Source: Arthrobacter ruber (GTDB taxonomy: Bacteria; Actinomycetota; Actinomycetes; Actinomycetales; Micrococcaceae). Taken from it: a DNA stretch of 64,000 nt. The stretch's first letter is position 1; the number at the start of each line of letters is the position of its first letter. The position numbers and the translations under genes are program-made. Positions 17,923 to 26,330 of this stretch are shown here, in pieces. The notes beneath the pieces are model-generated. The model saw nothing but the letters and a program-made list of their open reading frames with translations, was not told where the DNA came from and did not search any database. The DNA is taken from positions 186,001 to 250,000 of the forward strand of contig NZ_PPTH01000018.1 of NCBI RefSeq assembly GCF_002954225.1, given 5' to 3'.

Positions 17923-18640
17923 ACCGGCTGGAGATGCGCTGGAGCCATTCGAGGAAGAGCTTCAGTTCGGAACTGGAGAGCTGGTCGGGGTGCGAGGACT
18001 GCAGAGCGGCGTTGAGTGCTATCGCGGCCACGACCACCGAGGGTGATCCCTCCGTGTCCGTGGTGGGATCGGCCTCGGAATCCGTGGCGACCGCAGAGAT
18101 CACGGCCTCCCGCGTCATCGCGGAGAGCTCGAGGTTGCGCTTCGCCGCCGGTTCCGCGATCAGCATGAGCGTGACGCCGATGTTGGCGGCGAGGATGCTG
18201 CGCGCGGCCTCCCGCGGCGTCACCACGAGGCGGGCCGCCGCGGCTGCCCGCACCAGGACCTCCTCGAGGAAGGCCTCCGCACTGGCCACCATCGATGGCC
18301 GGTGCTCAGGGCGGATGTTGCCGAACATGACCAGGTAGAGGTGCGGATGGTCGAGGCCGAACTGCACGTGGTTGTCCCAGTGCATCCGGAGGTCCTCCAC
18401 CGGTTGTCCCGACGTCGGAAGGTTCCTCTCGGCGTCGAGGTACTCGGAGAAGCCTTCGGCGACGACGGCATCGAAGAGGCCTTCCTTGTCACCGAAGTGG
18501 TGATAGAGGGTGGGTGCGGTGACGCGCGCAGCCTGGGTGATCTGCCGCGTCGAGACGGGCTCGCCGTTGGACTCCGCGAGCAGTGCCGCAGCGGCCCGGA
18601 GAAGCCGTGTCTTAGGCGGGGGTTCGCCTACCTTCTTCAT
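17912..18640 (-). CDS. TetR-family regulator of the mannitol/PTS locus
   Basis: A 242-residue repressor with an N-terminal TetR helix-turn-helix (TRLLRAAAALLAESNG, ISTRQITQAARVTAPTLYHHFGDKEGLFDAV, with VSTRQ in place of ISTRQ) and an all-helical ligand domain. It lies upstream of mtlA and divergent from ptsI, so control of these PTS genes is the likely role. A TACGGT -10 element (18648-18653) seven bases before the ATG suggests a leaderless message, and the candidate operator sits between -10 and -35, which would give autorepression. Confidence 0.85.
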   Translation of the reverse strand: MKKVGEPPPKTRLLRAAAALLAESNGEPVSTRQITQAARVTAPTLYHHFGDKEGLFDAVVAEGFSEYLDAERNLPTSGQPVEDLRMHWDNHVQFGLDHPHLYLVMFGNIRPEHRPSMVASAEAFLEEVLVRAAAAARLVVTPREAARSILAANIGVTLMLIAEPAAKRNLELSAMTREAVISAVATDSEADPTTDTEGSPSVVVAAIALNAALQSSHPDQLSSSELKLFLEWLQRISSRSGS

Positions 18641-18651
18641 GGCTGCTACCG

Positions 18652-18671
18652 TAGCACCTATAGCGGTGTTA
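18652..18671. promoter_or_regulatory. Candidate TetR operator between tetR and ptsI
   Basis: TAGCACCTATAGCGGTGTTA is a 20-bp imperfect palindrome of the form TARCACC-N6-GGTGYTA (14 of 20 positions symmetric). It lies in the spacer of the tetR promoter and upstream of ptsI. Confidence 0.6.
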
Positions 18672-18756
18672 TATGAACTGAGTCACACGATTTTCCTGCC
18701 GGAGGCGGCACAATGGAAGACCGAGACGACTACCGGCAAGGAAGCGAGGACGTTCA

Positions 18757-20442
18757 ATGGTGAATTTCGCAGGAGTCGGAGTAAGTCCCGGGCGCGTGAT
18801 CGGCCCGGTGCGCCACATGCCTGCCTCGGTCGGCGAACCGCCGGCCGGTGAGCGCCACGACTCCCCCGACGCGCCCGAGCAGGCCGTCGCCGCCCTCAAG
18901 GCCGCCTCCAAGGTCGTCCAGGAGGAGCTCAAGCGGAGGGCCGGGATCGCCAGGGGGGACGCCCAGGCCGTCCTGCAGGCGACCTCCCTCATGGCCGCCG
19001 ATCCGATGCTGCTGAAGTCGGCCACGAAGCTCATCAACAACGGCACCTCCCCTGCCCGTGCCGTATGGGAGGCTGGCGCCTCCGTCGCCGAGATGCTGCA
19101 CAACCTCGGCGGATACATGGCCGAGCGGACGGCCGACGTGCTCGATGTCCGCTCCCGCATCGTCGCTGAACTGCGGGGACTCCCCGCGCCCGGCATCCCG
19201 TCGTCGGACACCCCCTTCATCCTGGTCGCCGAGGATCTCGCCCCGGCCGACACCGCCACCCTCGACCCGGCGATGGTGCTCGCCCTCGTCACGTCCGGCG
19301 GCGGTCCGCAGTCGCACACCGCGATCATCGCCCGCTCCCTGGGCCTGCCTGCCGTCGTCGCCGCCTCCGGTGTCGACGACATCAACAGTGGCACCCTCGT
19401 CTTCGTGGATGGCGCCGCGGGCACAGTGGCGCTCGATCCGGGGGCCGAGGAGGAGGCGGCGGCGGAGTCCTACCGCGCGGCCGCTGCGGCGCTCACGACG
19501 TTCGACGGCGTCGGTGCCACCTCCGACGGGCACGAGGTCCCCCTCCTGGCCAATGTGGGCGGCGCGAAGGATGCCGTGAAGGCCGCCGACGCCGGAGCGC
19601 AGGGCGTGGGCCTGCTCCGCACGGAGTTCTGCTTCCTGGGCCGTGACACGGAGCCCACCGCCGAGGAGCAGGTCGAGGCCTACAAGGGCGTCTTCGACGC
19701 CTTCCCCGGCAAGAAGGTGGTGGTGCGCACGCTCGACGCCGGCGCCGACAAGCCGTTGCCCTTCCTCACCGACACGACCGAGCCCAACCCCGCCCTCGGC
19801 GTGCGCGGCTATCGCACCGACCTCTCGTCCCCGGGCGTCCTCGAACGCCAGCTCGAGGCCATCGCCGACGCCGCTTCGCAGGCCACCGCTGACGTGTGGG
19901 TCATGGCCCCGATGATCTCGACCGCCGAGGAGGCCGCGGACTTCGCGAAGCTCTGCAGCAACGCGGGCCTGCAGACCCCGGGTGTCATGGTGGAGGTGCC
20001 GTCGGCAGCGCTCATGGCCGAGGCGATCCTCGGCGCCGTGTCGTTCGCGAGCCTCGGCACCAACGACCTCACGCAGTACACCATGGCCGCGGACCGGCAA
20101 CTGGGGTCCCTGGCCGCGCTCAACAACTCGTGGCAGCCGGCGGTCCTGCGGATGGTCAGGCTGACGGTCGAGGGATCCCTCGCGGAAGGCCACGCCAAGC
20201 CCGTGGGCGTGTGCGGCGAGGCTGCGGCGGACCCCGCACTCGCCGTCGTCCTCGTGGGCCTCGGCGTCTCGACCCTGTCGATGACGCCCCGCGCGCTCGC
20301 CGGGGTGGGCGCCGTGCTCAACAGCGTGACACTCGCCGAGGCGCAGCGGATCGCGGAGATCGCCGTCGCCGCGCCGACCGCTGCGGAGGCCAGGGCACGC
20401 GCCCGGGCCGAACTGCCCGCACTCGAGTCGCTCGGCCTGTAG
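18757..20442 (+). CDS. ptsI: PTS enzyme I (phosphoenolpyruvate-protein phosphotransferase)
   Basis: A 561-residue enzyme that takes phosphate from PEP and passes it to HPr. The phosphorylated His187 is in GGGPQSHTAIIARSLGLPAVV. The PEP-binding barrel follows with GLLRTEFCFL and GVCGEAA, containing the catalytic cysteine. Length is standard. GAGG eight bases before ATG 18757 is the binding site. It is divergent from the TetR gene and shares its control region. No HPr gene lies in the window, so HPr must be encoded elsewhere. Confidence 0.95.
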   Translation: MVNFAGVGVSPGRVIGPVRHMPASVGEPPAGERHDSPDAPEQAVAALKAASKVVQEELKRRAGIARGDAQAVLQATSLMAADPMLLKSATKLINNGTSPARAVWEAGASVAEMLHNLGGYMAERTADVLDVRSRIVAELRGLPAPGIPSSDTPFILVAEDLAPADTATLDPAMVLALVTSGGGPQSHTAIIARSLGLPAVVAASGVDDINSGTLVFVDGAAGTVALDPGAEEEAAAESYRAAAAALTTFDGVGATSDGHEVPLLANVGGAKDAVKAADAGAQGVGLLRTEFCFLGRDTEPTAEEQVEAYKGVFDAFPGKKVVVRTLDAGADKPLPFLTDTTEPNPALGVRGYRTDLSSPGVLERQLEAIADAASQATADVWVMAPMISTAEEAADFAKLCSNAGLQTPGVMVEVPSAALMAEAILGAVSFASLGTNDLTQYTMAADRQLGSLAALNNSWQPAVLRMVRLTVEGSLAEGHAKPVGVCGEAAADPALAVVLVGLGVSTLSMTPRALAGVGAVLNSVTLAEAQRIAEIAVAAPTAAEARARARAELPALESLGL

Positions 20443-20451
20443 GGCATCCGG

Positions 20452-20489
20452 GACCTGACCCGGTGGAGGGACATCCTCCGGGTCAGGTC
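20452..20489. terminator. Convergent terminator of ptsI and the DUF6807 gene
   Basis: Perfect 12-bp arms GACCTGACCCGG and CCGGGTCAGGTC flank a 14-base loop. The stop of the minus-strand gene lies inside the second arm, so one hairpin can serve both genes. Confidence 0.8.
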
Positions 20490-21421
20490 ACGGGCGGGGC
20501 CTGAACCTCCGATGGAGGCCGAACACGCGTCGCAGGGGATGCTGCCGCCGCGAAGGCGTCCTCACCGACTGCTTCATCCGCGACCAGGAGCGACCATGCC
20601 CAGTCCAGGGTGCCTCCGGCCTCGAGGTACAGCTTCCGGTGGAAGAAGGGGGCGGCACACAGCATGGGCGTGCCGCTGCTCCGGACGAACCACGGGGACC
20701 CCTCCCCCGGATTGTCCGCCGCCGGGACCATGAGTACCGACGCATCATCCGACCTCATGCCGAGCCAGGGTCGCGTGCTGCCCATGGCGTCGGCCTCGGT
20801 GACGGTCGCCCCGGCGCTGCCCTGCGGATCGCCGGCGCGTGGCGCGACGATTTCGGCGCCGTCGAAGGACGGGGCGAGGCGGAGGAAGAACCCACCGTAG
20901 CCGGCGTTCGGCCGTCCCGCCGTCGTCGGGCTGCCGAACGCGAGCGGACCGTCGCCGGTGTTGACCCACCTGCTGCGGACGCTGATCGCCGTCCATTCCA
21001 CATCGGCCGTCCGGACGGAGCCGGAGATCCAGCTCCTCTCCTCGGTCAGGACGACGGCACCGTCGGCCGCGCGCCAGTCGAGGTGCTGGAGGACTCCGCC
21101 CTCCCGTCGCTCGCCGGCACGGACCTGCTGGGAGCCGTTGTTCGGCAGGTGCACGTAGCCGTGCCCCTCGCGGTACGTCGGGCCGCCCCACAGGTTGACC
21201 GGCAGGTCCTGGCCCGCGACGTCGATGTTCGAGACGGCGATACCGAGCCCCCAGTGCCACAGGTGGTCGGCGGGGCGGTAGTCGCTCACGGCCAGTCCCC
21301 GCGGCGTCAGGACCGGATGCAGGAAGGGCCGCGGTGCGTGCCCCTCGGGCTCGTCGGCGCCGTCGTGGAGGATGCCCGCCGTCCGCCCGTCGGGCGTCAG
21401 CAGAGGATGCCGGTCGCTCAT
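20483..21421 (-). CDS. DUF6807 (PmoA-like) family protein
   Basis: A 312-residue protein without signal peptide. DHLWHWGLGIAVSNI and LWGGPTYREGHGYV match the PmoA-like/DUF6807 family, a beta-sandwich resembling aldose epimerases in fold. No catalytic role is established. Its ATG overlaps the stop of the upstream Gfo/Idh/MocA gene by four bases, so the two are one operon. Such pairs occur in polysaccharide-use loci, where a role on oxidised or keto-sugar intermediates is a reasonable guess. Confidence 0.75.
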   Translation of the reverse strand: MSDRHPLLTPDGRTAGILHDGADEPEGHAPRPFLHPVLTPRGLAVSDYRPADHLWHWGLGIAVSNIDVAGQDLPVNLWGGPTYREGHGYVHLPNNGSQQVRAGERREGGVLQHLDWRAADGAVVLTEERSWISGSVRTADVEWTAISVRSRWVNTGDGPLAFGSPTTAGRPNAGYGGFFLRLAPSFDGAEIVAPRAGDPQGSAGATVTEADAMGSTRPWLGMRSDDASVLMVPAADNPGEGSPWFVRSSGTPMLCAAPFFHRKLYLEAGGTLDWAWSLLVADEAVGEDAFAAAASPATRVRPPSEVQAPPVT

Positions 21422-22551
21422 GCGGATCGGCGGGGGCGGGCATCGATGATCGGTCCCGCCAGGGAACCTCGCATCCCGGGTCCTGCGAGGTCGGACCGGG
21501 AAATCCAGCGGGCGTCCCGTGCCGAGGCGTACATCGCCGAGACGATCTCGAGTGCGCGCGCCGGGTGGCCGACGATCTGCGGCATCCCGTGTCCTCCGAG
21601 GAGCGAGGCATAGACCTCGGCGAAGAGCGCATCGTGCCCGCTCGGGACCTCGCGGTCGGGCAGTCTCCAGGACTCCGCGGTCACTGCGTCGACGTGCTCG
21701 GCCGGGGTGATCCTCCAGTGCGCGTGCCCGTGTCCGTACAGGTGCTCGAGCTCGATCGTTGCGTTCTCCGTATCGATGCGGAGAAGGCTCGACTGCCGGG
21801 GCGCCAGCACCGTCGAGACCACCGAGGCGACGGCGCCGGACTCGAAGACGAGGGATGCGTGGGAGAGGTCCTCGGTCTCGACGTCGTGCTGCAGGCGCCA
21901 CATCGTGGCATGGACGGCGCTCCACCCGCCCAGCAGGTAGGCGAGCAGGTCGATCTGGTGGCTGCCGTGGCTGAGCGTGGTGCCGCCGCCCTCCGACGCC
22001 CAGGTGCCGCGCCACGGCACGGCGAAGTAGTCGGCCGTGCGGTACCAGTGTGTCTGGCAGAGCGCGGCCAGGGGTCGACCCAGCGCGCCGGAGTCCAGCA
22101 GCCCCTTCACGTGGGCCGCGGCGGAGCCGGAGCGCTGCTGGAAGACGACGGCCAGACCACGTCCTGCCGTGCGGCCGGCATCCGTCATGAGGTCGAGTTC
22201 GGCCAGGCTCAGGGCCGCCGGCTTCTCGACGACCACGTGCGCCCCCCGGGCGAAGGCCGCGACGGTCTGCTCCGCGTGGCCGGCCGGTGGGGTGCAGATA
22301 TGGAGGACGTCCACCTTCTCCGCCGCGAGCAGATCCTCCAGCGCGGCGTAGCGGCCCTGGATGCCGTAGGTCTCGGCGAAGGCCACCAGCTGCTGCGCGG
22401 TAGGATCCGCGGCTGCGACCAGCTCGACGCCGGGGAGATCCCGCAGCGCGGCTGCATGGAGATGCGCGACGCTCCCGGTACCGAGGATCGCCGCCCGGAG
22501 CGGCTCCCCCGGCTCGGCAGCGGACCCGGCGGGTGACGCGGACTGGGACAC
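21418..22551 (-). CDS. Gfo/Idh/MocA sugar dehydrogenase
   Basis: A 377-residue NAD(P)-dependent oxidoreductase. The Rossmann motif is AAILGTGSVAHLHAAAL, followed by HICTPPAGHAEQTVAAFARGAHVVVEKPAALS with the conserved Glu-Lys-Pro. The C-terminal domain shows SHGSHQIDLLAYLLGG with the usual catalytic-region histidine. Start is GTG at 22551 with GGAGG just upstream. It is divergent from the LacI regulator and an operator-like site lies between them. Substrate unknown. Confidence 0.88.
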   Translation of the reverse strand: MSQSASPAGSAAEPGEPLRAAILGTGSVAHLHAAALRDLPGVELVAAADPTAQQLVAFAETYGIQGRYAALEDLLAAEKVDVLHICTPPAGHAEQTVAAFARGAHVVVEKPAALSLAELDLMTDAGRTAGRGLAVVFQQRSGSAAAHVKGLLDSGALGRPLAALCQTHWYRTADYFAVPWRGTWASEGGGTTLSHGSHQIDLLAYLLGGWSAVHATMWRLQHDVETEDLSHASLVFESGAVASVVSTVLAPRQSSLLRIDTENATIELEHLYGHGHAHWRITPAEHVDAVTAESWRLPDREVPSGHDALFAEVYASLLGGHGMPQIVGHPARALEIVSAMYASARDARWISRSDLAGPGMRGSLAGPIIDARPRRSA

Positions 22552-22598
22552 GGTTCCTCCGACTCTGGACGGGAAGGCAGTGGAGGAAACGGTAGCAG

Positions 22599-22612
22599 AG
22601 AAAGCGCTTACC
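22599..22612. promoter_or_regulatory. LacI-type operator between the LacI gene and its divergent operon
   Basis: AGAAAGCGCTTACC (minus strand GGTAAGCGCTTTCT) holds the perfect palindrome AAGCGCTT and matches the other three sites except at the ends. Position between divergent genes fits control of both, including autoregulation. Confidence 0.75.
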
Positions 22613-22725
22613 GAAGCCTTGTTCCACTCCTTCGACGCTGACGGACCCGTGCGAGAATGGCCCTTTCCGAAGAAAGTCCAGGGCAAGGCCGGTGGCCGCT
22701 GCCCGCACCGTCAGGAGTGGAAGCG

Positions 22726-23784
22726 ATGTCTGCACCGGCCAGCAAGAGCCCTGCGACGCTGCACGACGTGGCGAGGGAGGCGGGCGTGTCGCTCGCGACA
22801 GCGTCGAGGTCCCTCAACGGGAGCGCCCGGAAGGTCAACGAGGCGTACCGGGAGCGTGTCGTCGAAGCGGCGCAGCGGCTCGGCTACACGACGAACCTCT
22901 TCGCGCAGGCGGTGGCGAAGGGAAGCACCACCACGGTCGCCCTCCTCGTGGCGGACATCGCGGATCCGTATTTCTCCAGCATCGCCGCCGGTGTGATCGA
23001 TGCGGCGAGCGAGGAGAACCTCGTGGTCACCATCGCCGTGACGGGCCGCAACGCGCAGCGGGAACTGGAGACCGTCAGAGCGCTGCGCGGGCAGCGTCCG
23101 CGCGTCATGATCCTCGCCGGTTCGCGGCCGACGGCGTCGGCGTTCCAGGAGGAGCTGCGCGCGGAACTGACAGCCTTCGAGGACACCGGGGGCAAGGCCG
23201 CCTTCATCAGCCAGGATGCGCCGCCCTTCGCGACCGTCCTCCTCGACAACCGCAGGGGCGCTCATGACCTCGCGGTGTCCCTGGCCGAACTCGGCTACCG
23301 GGATGTGGCGGTCATCGCCGGACCGTCCGAGATCAGGACCGCGGAGGAAAGGCTCGACGGCTTCACTGCGGGGCTGGCTGAACACGGCATCCTGTTGACG
23401 CCCGAACGCATCATCCAGGCGGACTTCACGCGCGACGGCGGCTACCGCGGCGCTCAGGAACTCCTGGCGTCGGGACTCGCCGTGGACCTGATCTTCGCCG
23501 TCAACGACGTCATGGCCGTGGGCGTCGTCTCTGCCCTGCGCAATGCGGGAGTCGTGCCCGGGGAGGAGATCGGCGTGGCGGGCTACGACGACATCCCGAC
23601 GGTCCAGGACATCACGCCGGCACTGACCACGGTGCGCATCCCGCTCGAGGATGTGGGGCGTCGCGCCCTCCGGCTCGCCACGGGCTCCGCCTCCAGCGGT
23701 GCCGGCACGGAGGCGGGCGACGGGCCGGGGACAATCCCCATGAAGACGATCCTGCGGGAGAGTACCCCGCGCCGGCAGGCCTGA
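22726..23784 (+). CDS. LacI-family transcriptional repressor
   Basis: A 352-residue regulator. The N-terminal helix-turn-helix reads TLHDVAREAGVSLATASRSLNG with hinge LGYTTNLFAQAVAKG, followed by a periplasmic-binding-protein-like sugar domain ending VAGYDDIPTVQDITPALTTVRIPLE. ATG 22726 is preferred over an in-frame ATG at 22657 because AGGAG lies eight bases before it and the domain starts directly. As the only LacI-type gene in the window and lying beside one of four matching operators, it is the natural regulator of the whole set. The inducer is probably a rhamnogalacturonan or galactan fragment, by inference. Confidence 0.9.
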   Translation: MSAPASKSPATLHDVAREAGVSLATASRSLNGSARKVNEAYRERVVEAAQRLGYTTNLFAQAVAKGSTTTVALLVADIADPYFSSIAAGVIDAASEENLVVTIAVTGRNAQRELETVRALRGQRPRVMILAGSRPTASAFQEELRAELTAFEDTGGKAAFISQDAPPFATVLLDNRRGAHDLAVSLAELGYRDVAVIAGPSEIRTAEERLDGFTAGLAEHGILLTPERIIQADFTRDGGYRGAQELLASGLAVDLIFAVNDVMAVGVVSALRNAGVVPGEEIGVAGYDDIPTVQDITPALTTVRIPLEDVGRRALRLATGSASSGAGTEAGDGPGTIPMKTILRESTPRRQA

Positions 23785-23785
23785 G

Positions 23786-24010
23786 TCAGAAGGGCAGGAC
23801 AGGGTCCGGGCTGGCGTCCTGGGTAGCGAGCTTCACGACATCGTCCAACGGCAGCTCGGCGACCTCGGCGACGACGTTGATGTCCTCACCGTGGCTGAGG
23901 GCTTCGGAGACTGCCTCCTGCAGGACCAGCTCGGCGCGGTCGAGCTCGAACTCGACGTCCTCCTTATCGGCCGCTGCAACACGGATCTTCTGCAAATCAT
24001 CATTCGTCAT
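23786..24010 (-). CDS. Small acidic hypothetical protein
   Basis: A 74-residue acidic protein, MTNDDLQKIRVAAADKED..., predicted helical throughout. The second half (AVSEALSHGEDINVVAEVAELPLDDVVKL) has the spacing of a helix-turn-helix but no positive charges, so DNA binding is doubtful. It ends one base from the convergent LacI gene's stop. Function unknown. Confidence 0.6.
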   Translation of the reverse strand: MTNDDLQKIRVAAADKEDVEFELDRAELVLQEAVSEALSHGEDINVVAEVAELPLDDVVKLATQDASPDPVLPF

Positions 24011-24454
24011 GGCGCTGAGGGAACCTCACACTTCGCGGATCGGCGGCGTGACGCAGGCGCATCCGCCGTCCGCTGGTGCCAGGGGGCAGAGCGGCTGCGG
24101 CCTCGTCGGGACCATCGTAACCAGACCTGCGCCCGCGCGGGCGGAAATATGCGCGACATCCCGGCGACGCCGCGATGAACGGCCCGTCGCCCTCCGCCAC
24201 CTGCACCGGCCGGCAACACCTGCCTCCACGCGGCGTGAGATCTTGTGGGAGGTGGAGCGTCGCCGGATCGGGACGCCGCCCTTGCCCGACCTGCTGCACG
24301 ATGACGCGCCCGGTGCAACAGCCCTGCCACGTCCATGCGGGATGCGCTTCCGCACGGCTAGGATGAGTCCAGCGGATCGTCGGTAACGCGATCGAGGTCT
24401 AGCAGAAGGCCCGTGGCGCCAGGATCAGATCTGGCTTGATGTTCGAGGCTACTG
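24011..24454. other. Intergenic stretch without a recognisable gene
   Basis: About 440 bases between divergent small genes. Reading frames here have no coding character I recognise and no RNA gene is seen. GAGG (24445-24448) six bases before the ATG at 24455 may serve the GAF-ANTAR gene. Confidence 0.5.
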
Positions 24455-25183
24455 ATGGACCCATATCCCCCATCCAGCGAGTTGGGTACGACGCTCGGCC
24501 GAATCCGGGGCCTGGCACTCACGCAGGAAACAGCGCAGCACGCGGTCGACCTCCTGGCGCGGATCACGCAGGAGACGACGCCGAATGCCTTCGGCGCGGG
24601 CGTCTCCCTCATCCACCAGGCACAGCGGGTCAGCGTGGGAGCGACGGACGACCTCGTGCGCCTCGCCGACGACCTCCAGTACCGCCTGGGTGAGGGGCCA
24701 TGCCTGACGGCGTGGTCCGCCCGCGGACCGGTGATGGTCGACGACACGAGCACCGACCAGCGTTTCCCGCGGTGGAGCGCCGCCGCGGCGGATGCCGGGG
24801 TGCTCTCGTGCTTCAGCGTCCCCCTCCTGCGCGGACGCGACTCGATCGGTGCCATGAAGATCTACTCGACGATGCCGGCGACGTTCGGCGATGCGGACCG
24901 TGCCCGCCTCGCAGGGATCGCCGTTGCCGCCGCGGCACTGCTCGGCCACGTCCAGACGTCGGAGACATCGACCCGGATCAGCAGTGAGCTGCGGGAGTCG
25001 CTGCGCTCACGCGACCTCGTCGGTATCGCCAAGGGGATCCTGATGGAGCGGGAGGGCCTGAGCGAGGCCGAGGCGCTCACGGCCCTGACCGTCCGCGCAC
25101 GCACCCGGGGTGTCCCCTTCCGCAGGCTCACCGCGGACCTCGTGAGCGACCACGATGCGTCGGAGCGAACGGAACCGTCATGA
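24455..25183 (+). CDS. GAF-ANTAR regulator
   Basis: A 242-residue protein with an N-terminal GAF sensor domain (about residues 20-165; YRLGEGPCLTAW, FSVPLLRGRDSIGAMKIYS) and a C-terminal ANTAR RNA-binding domain (about 175-235; RDLVGIAKGILMEREGLSEAEAL). ANTAR proteins bind paired hairpins in nascent RNA and prevent termination. The signal and RNA targets are unknown. The following small gene overlaps it by four bases and may be its partner. Confidence 0.88.
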   Translation: MDPYPPSSELGTTLGRIRGLALTQETAQHAVDLLARITQETTPNAFGAGVSLIHQAQRVSVGATDDLVRLADDLQYRLGEGPCLTAWSARGPVMVDDTSTDQRFPRWSAAAADAGVLSCFSVPLLRGRDSIGAMKIYSTMPATFGDADRARLAGIAVAAAALLGHVQTSETSTRISSELRESLRSRDLVGIAKGILMEREGLSEAEALTALTVRARTRGVPFRRLTADLVSDHDASERTEPS

Positions 25184-25470
25184 TCTCGTTCCCCTATGCG
25201 GAGGAACAGCGGGCGATGACCAATGCCGCCATCGCGGAGTCCGGCTTCTCCGTGGGCGAGGTGTGGCTGCGCTACTTCTCCCTGAGCGGCGATGTGGACG
25301 AGTACGAGGTCGAGGCGTATCTCGCCGGGCTCATGCCCATGCCCGCGCTCGAGTGCGATGTGCTCGCCCTGGCGGTGAACGAACTGATCGACGACCTCCC
25401 GCCGAGGAGACGTGCGCCGTTCAGCGACGAACTGCTCCAGGCCCACGCAGCGTCCGACGGCGCAGGGTAG
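25180..25470 (+). CDS. Small protein coupled to the GAF-ANTAR gene
   Basis: A 96-residue protein starting MISFPYAEEQRAM, predicted mostly helical. The stretch SGFSVGEVWLRYFSLSGDVDEYEVEAYLAG and ALAVNELIDDLPP look conserved-type but I do not recognise the family. The ATG overlaps the TGA of the GAF-ANTAR gene, implying translational coupling and joint function. Confidence 0.7.
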   Translation: MISFPYAEEQRAMTNAAIAESGFSVGEVWLRYFSLSGDVDEYEVEAYLAGLMPMPALECDVLALAVNELIDDLPPRRRAPFSDELLQAHAASDGAG

Positions 25471-25523
25471 CGCCGGCTGCAGGGCGAGCGCTGGCGGCAC
25501 GTCAGGTTGTCGGACCTGCTGCA

Positions 25524-25529
25524 TACCCT
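25524..25529 (+). promoter_or_regulatory. Leaderless -10 element of the first tandem small gene
   Basis: TACCCT is followed by six bases and then ATG 25536, so transcription should begin at the start codon. No Shine-Dalgarno sequence is present. Confidence 0.5.
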
Positions 25530-25535
25530 CGGTGC

Positions 25536-25832
25536 ATGGCAGAACGACCGGGATGGCACGGCATCCCACCCAGCGCCGACAGGTACGTCCCACCTCTTCA
25601 GCTCGACGCGCCTGCGAGCGGTGTCGTCGAACCGCAACGCTCCCCCGCGCTGTGGGTCGACCTCGACTATCCCGACGGCTCCCGGCGCACCATGAAGGGT
25701 TTCGCGATGGCCTGGACGGACACGGCGGTCCTGGCGCAGTGGATCGAGTATTCAAGGGCGCGGGAGGCGTGGGTCGATGCCGGGCACTGCCGGCGTCGGG
25801 CTCTGAAGCCGCTCGCGTCCCACGCCGCCTGA
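25536..25832 (+). CDS. Small hypothetical protein, tandem paralogue 1
   Basis: A 98-residue protein. The body PPLQLDAP...PALWVDLDYPDGSRRTMKGFAMAWTDTAVLAQWIEYSRAREAWV is shared with the next gene. Core features are a short beta region with DYPDG and a helix rich in Trp and Arg. No known domain recognised. The DNA region before its start also resembles that before the second copy, so the duplication included upstream sequence. Confidence 0.7.
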   Translation: MAERPGWHGIPPSADRYVPPLQLDAPASGVVEPQRSPALWVDLDYPDGSRRTMKGFAMAWTDTAVLAQWIEYSRAREAWVDAGHCRRRALKPLASHAA

Positions 25833-25986
25833 CGAGTTCCCTGCGCGTCGAGTGGGACCTCGGCCCGGCCCCCCACGAGGTGGGCCCACCCCACGGTCCC
25901 GACCTGCCGACGCCGGGCCATGCCGCCCTCGTACAGTGGTGGGATGACCCGGCCCGCATCCTGCGCCACCCCTTGGGCGTGCCCGC

Positions 25987-26271
25987 ATGCGTAGGGTGGC
26001 CGGATGGCACGGGGCGCCTCCGACGACCCATGGATTCGTCCCACCGCTCCAGCTCGAGGCACCCACCCGCGGGATCACCGAGTCGGCATCGCCGGCACCG
26101 GCACTGTGGGTCGAGCTCGAGTACCCGGACGGCGCCCGGCAGACCGTGCGCGGATTCGCGATGGCGTGGACCGATGCAGCGGTGCTGGCGCAGTGGATCG
26201 AGTTCTCGATAGCCCGCGAAGCCTGGGTGCGTCCGGACCAGTGCACTCGCCGCGAGCTCCCCCGCAATTGA
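25987..26271 (+). CDS. Small hypothetical protein, tandem paralogue 2
   Basis: A 94-residue protein aligned end to end with the preceding gene: GWHG, PPLQLEAP, PALWVELEYPDG, GFAMAWTDAAVLAQWIEFS and AREAWV are conserved. Most substitutions are conservative, which implies both are under selection. ATG 25987 aligns with the start of copy 1. An internal TAGGGT-N6-ATG (ATG at 26004) lies in another frame and is discounted. Function unknown. Confidence 0.7.
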   Translation: MRRVAGWHGAPPTTHGFVPPLQLEAPTRGITESASPAPALWVELEYPDGARQTVRGFAMAWTDAAVLAQWIEFSIAREAWVRPDQCTRRELPRN

Positions 26272-26298
26272 CCACCGGAGGCTGCCGCCTCCCCCTTA

Positions 26299-26327
26299 TT
26301 GCCCCTCCCTGCTTCTTCCCCTACACT
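26299..26327 (+). promoter_or_regulatory. Promoter of the Gfo-DUF993-isomerase operon
   Basis: TTGCCC (26299-26304) and TACACT (26322-26327) are separated by 17 bases; the operator follows three bases later. Confidence 0.7.
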
Positions 26328-26330
26328 CTC

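Noticed and set aside
25944..25994. A 16-codon leader-like ORF with TACAGT six bases before ATG, upstream of the second tandem gene.
   Set aside because: Nothing in the peptide suggests attenuation, and one TANNNT-ATG match is expected by chance in this much sequence.
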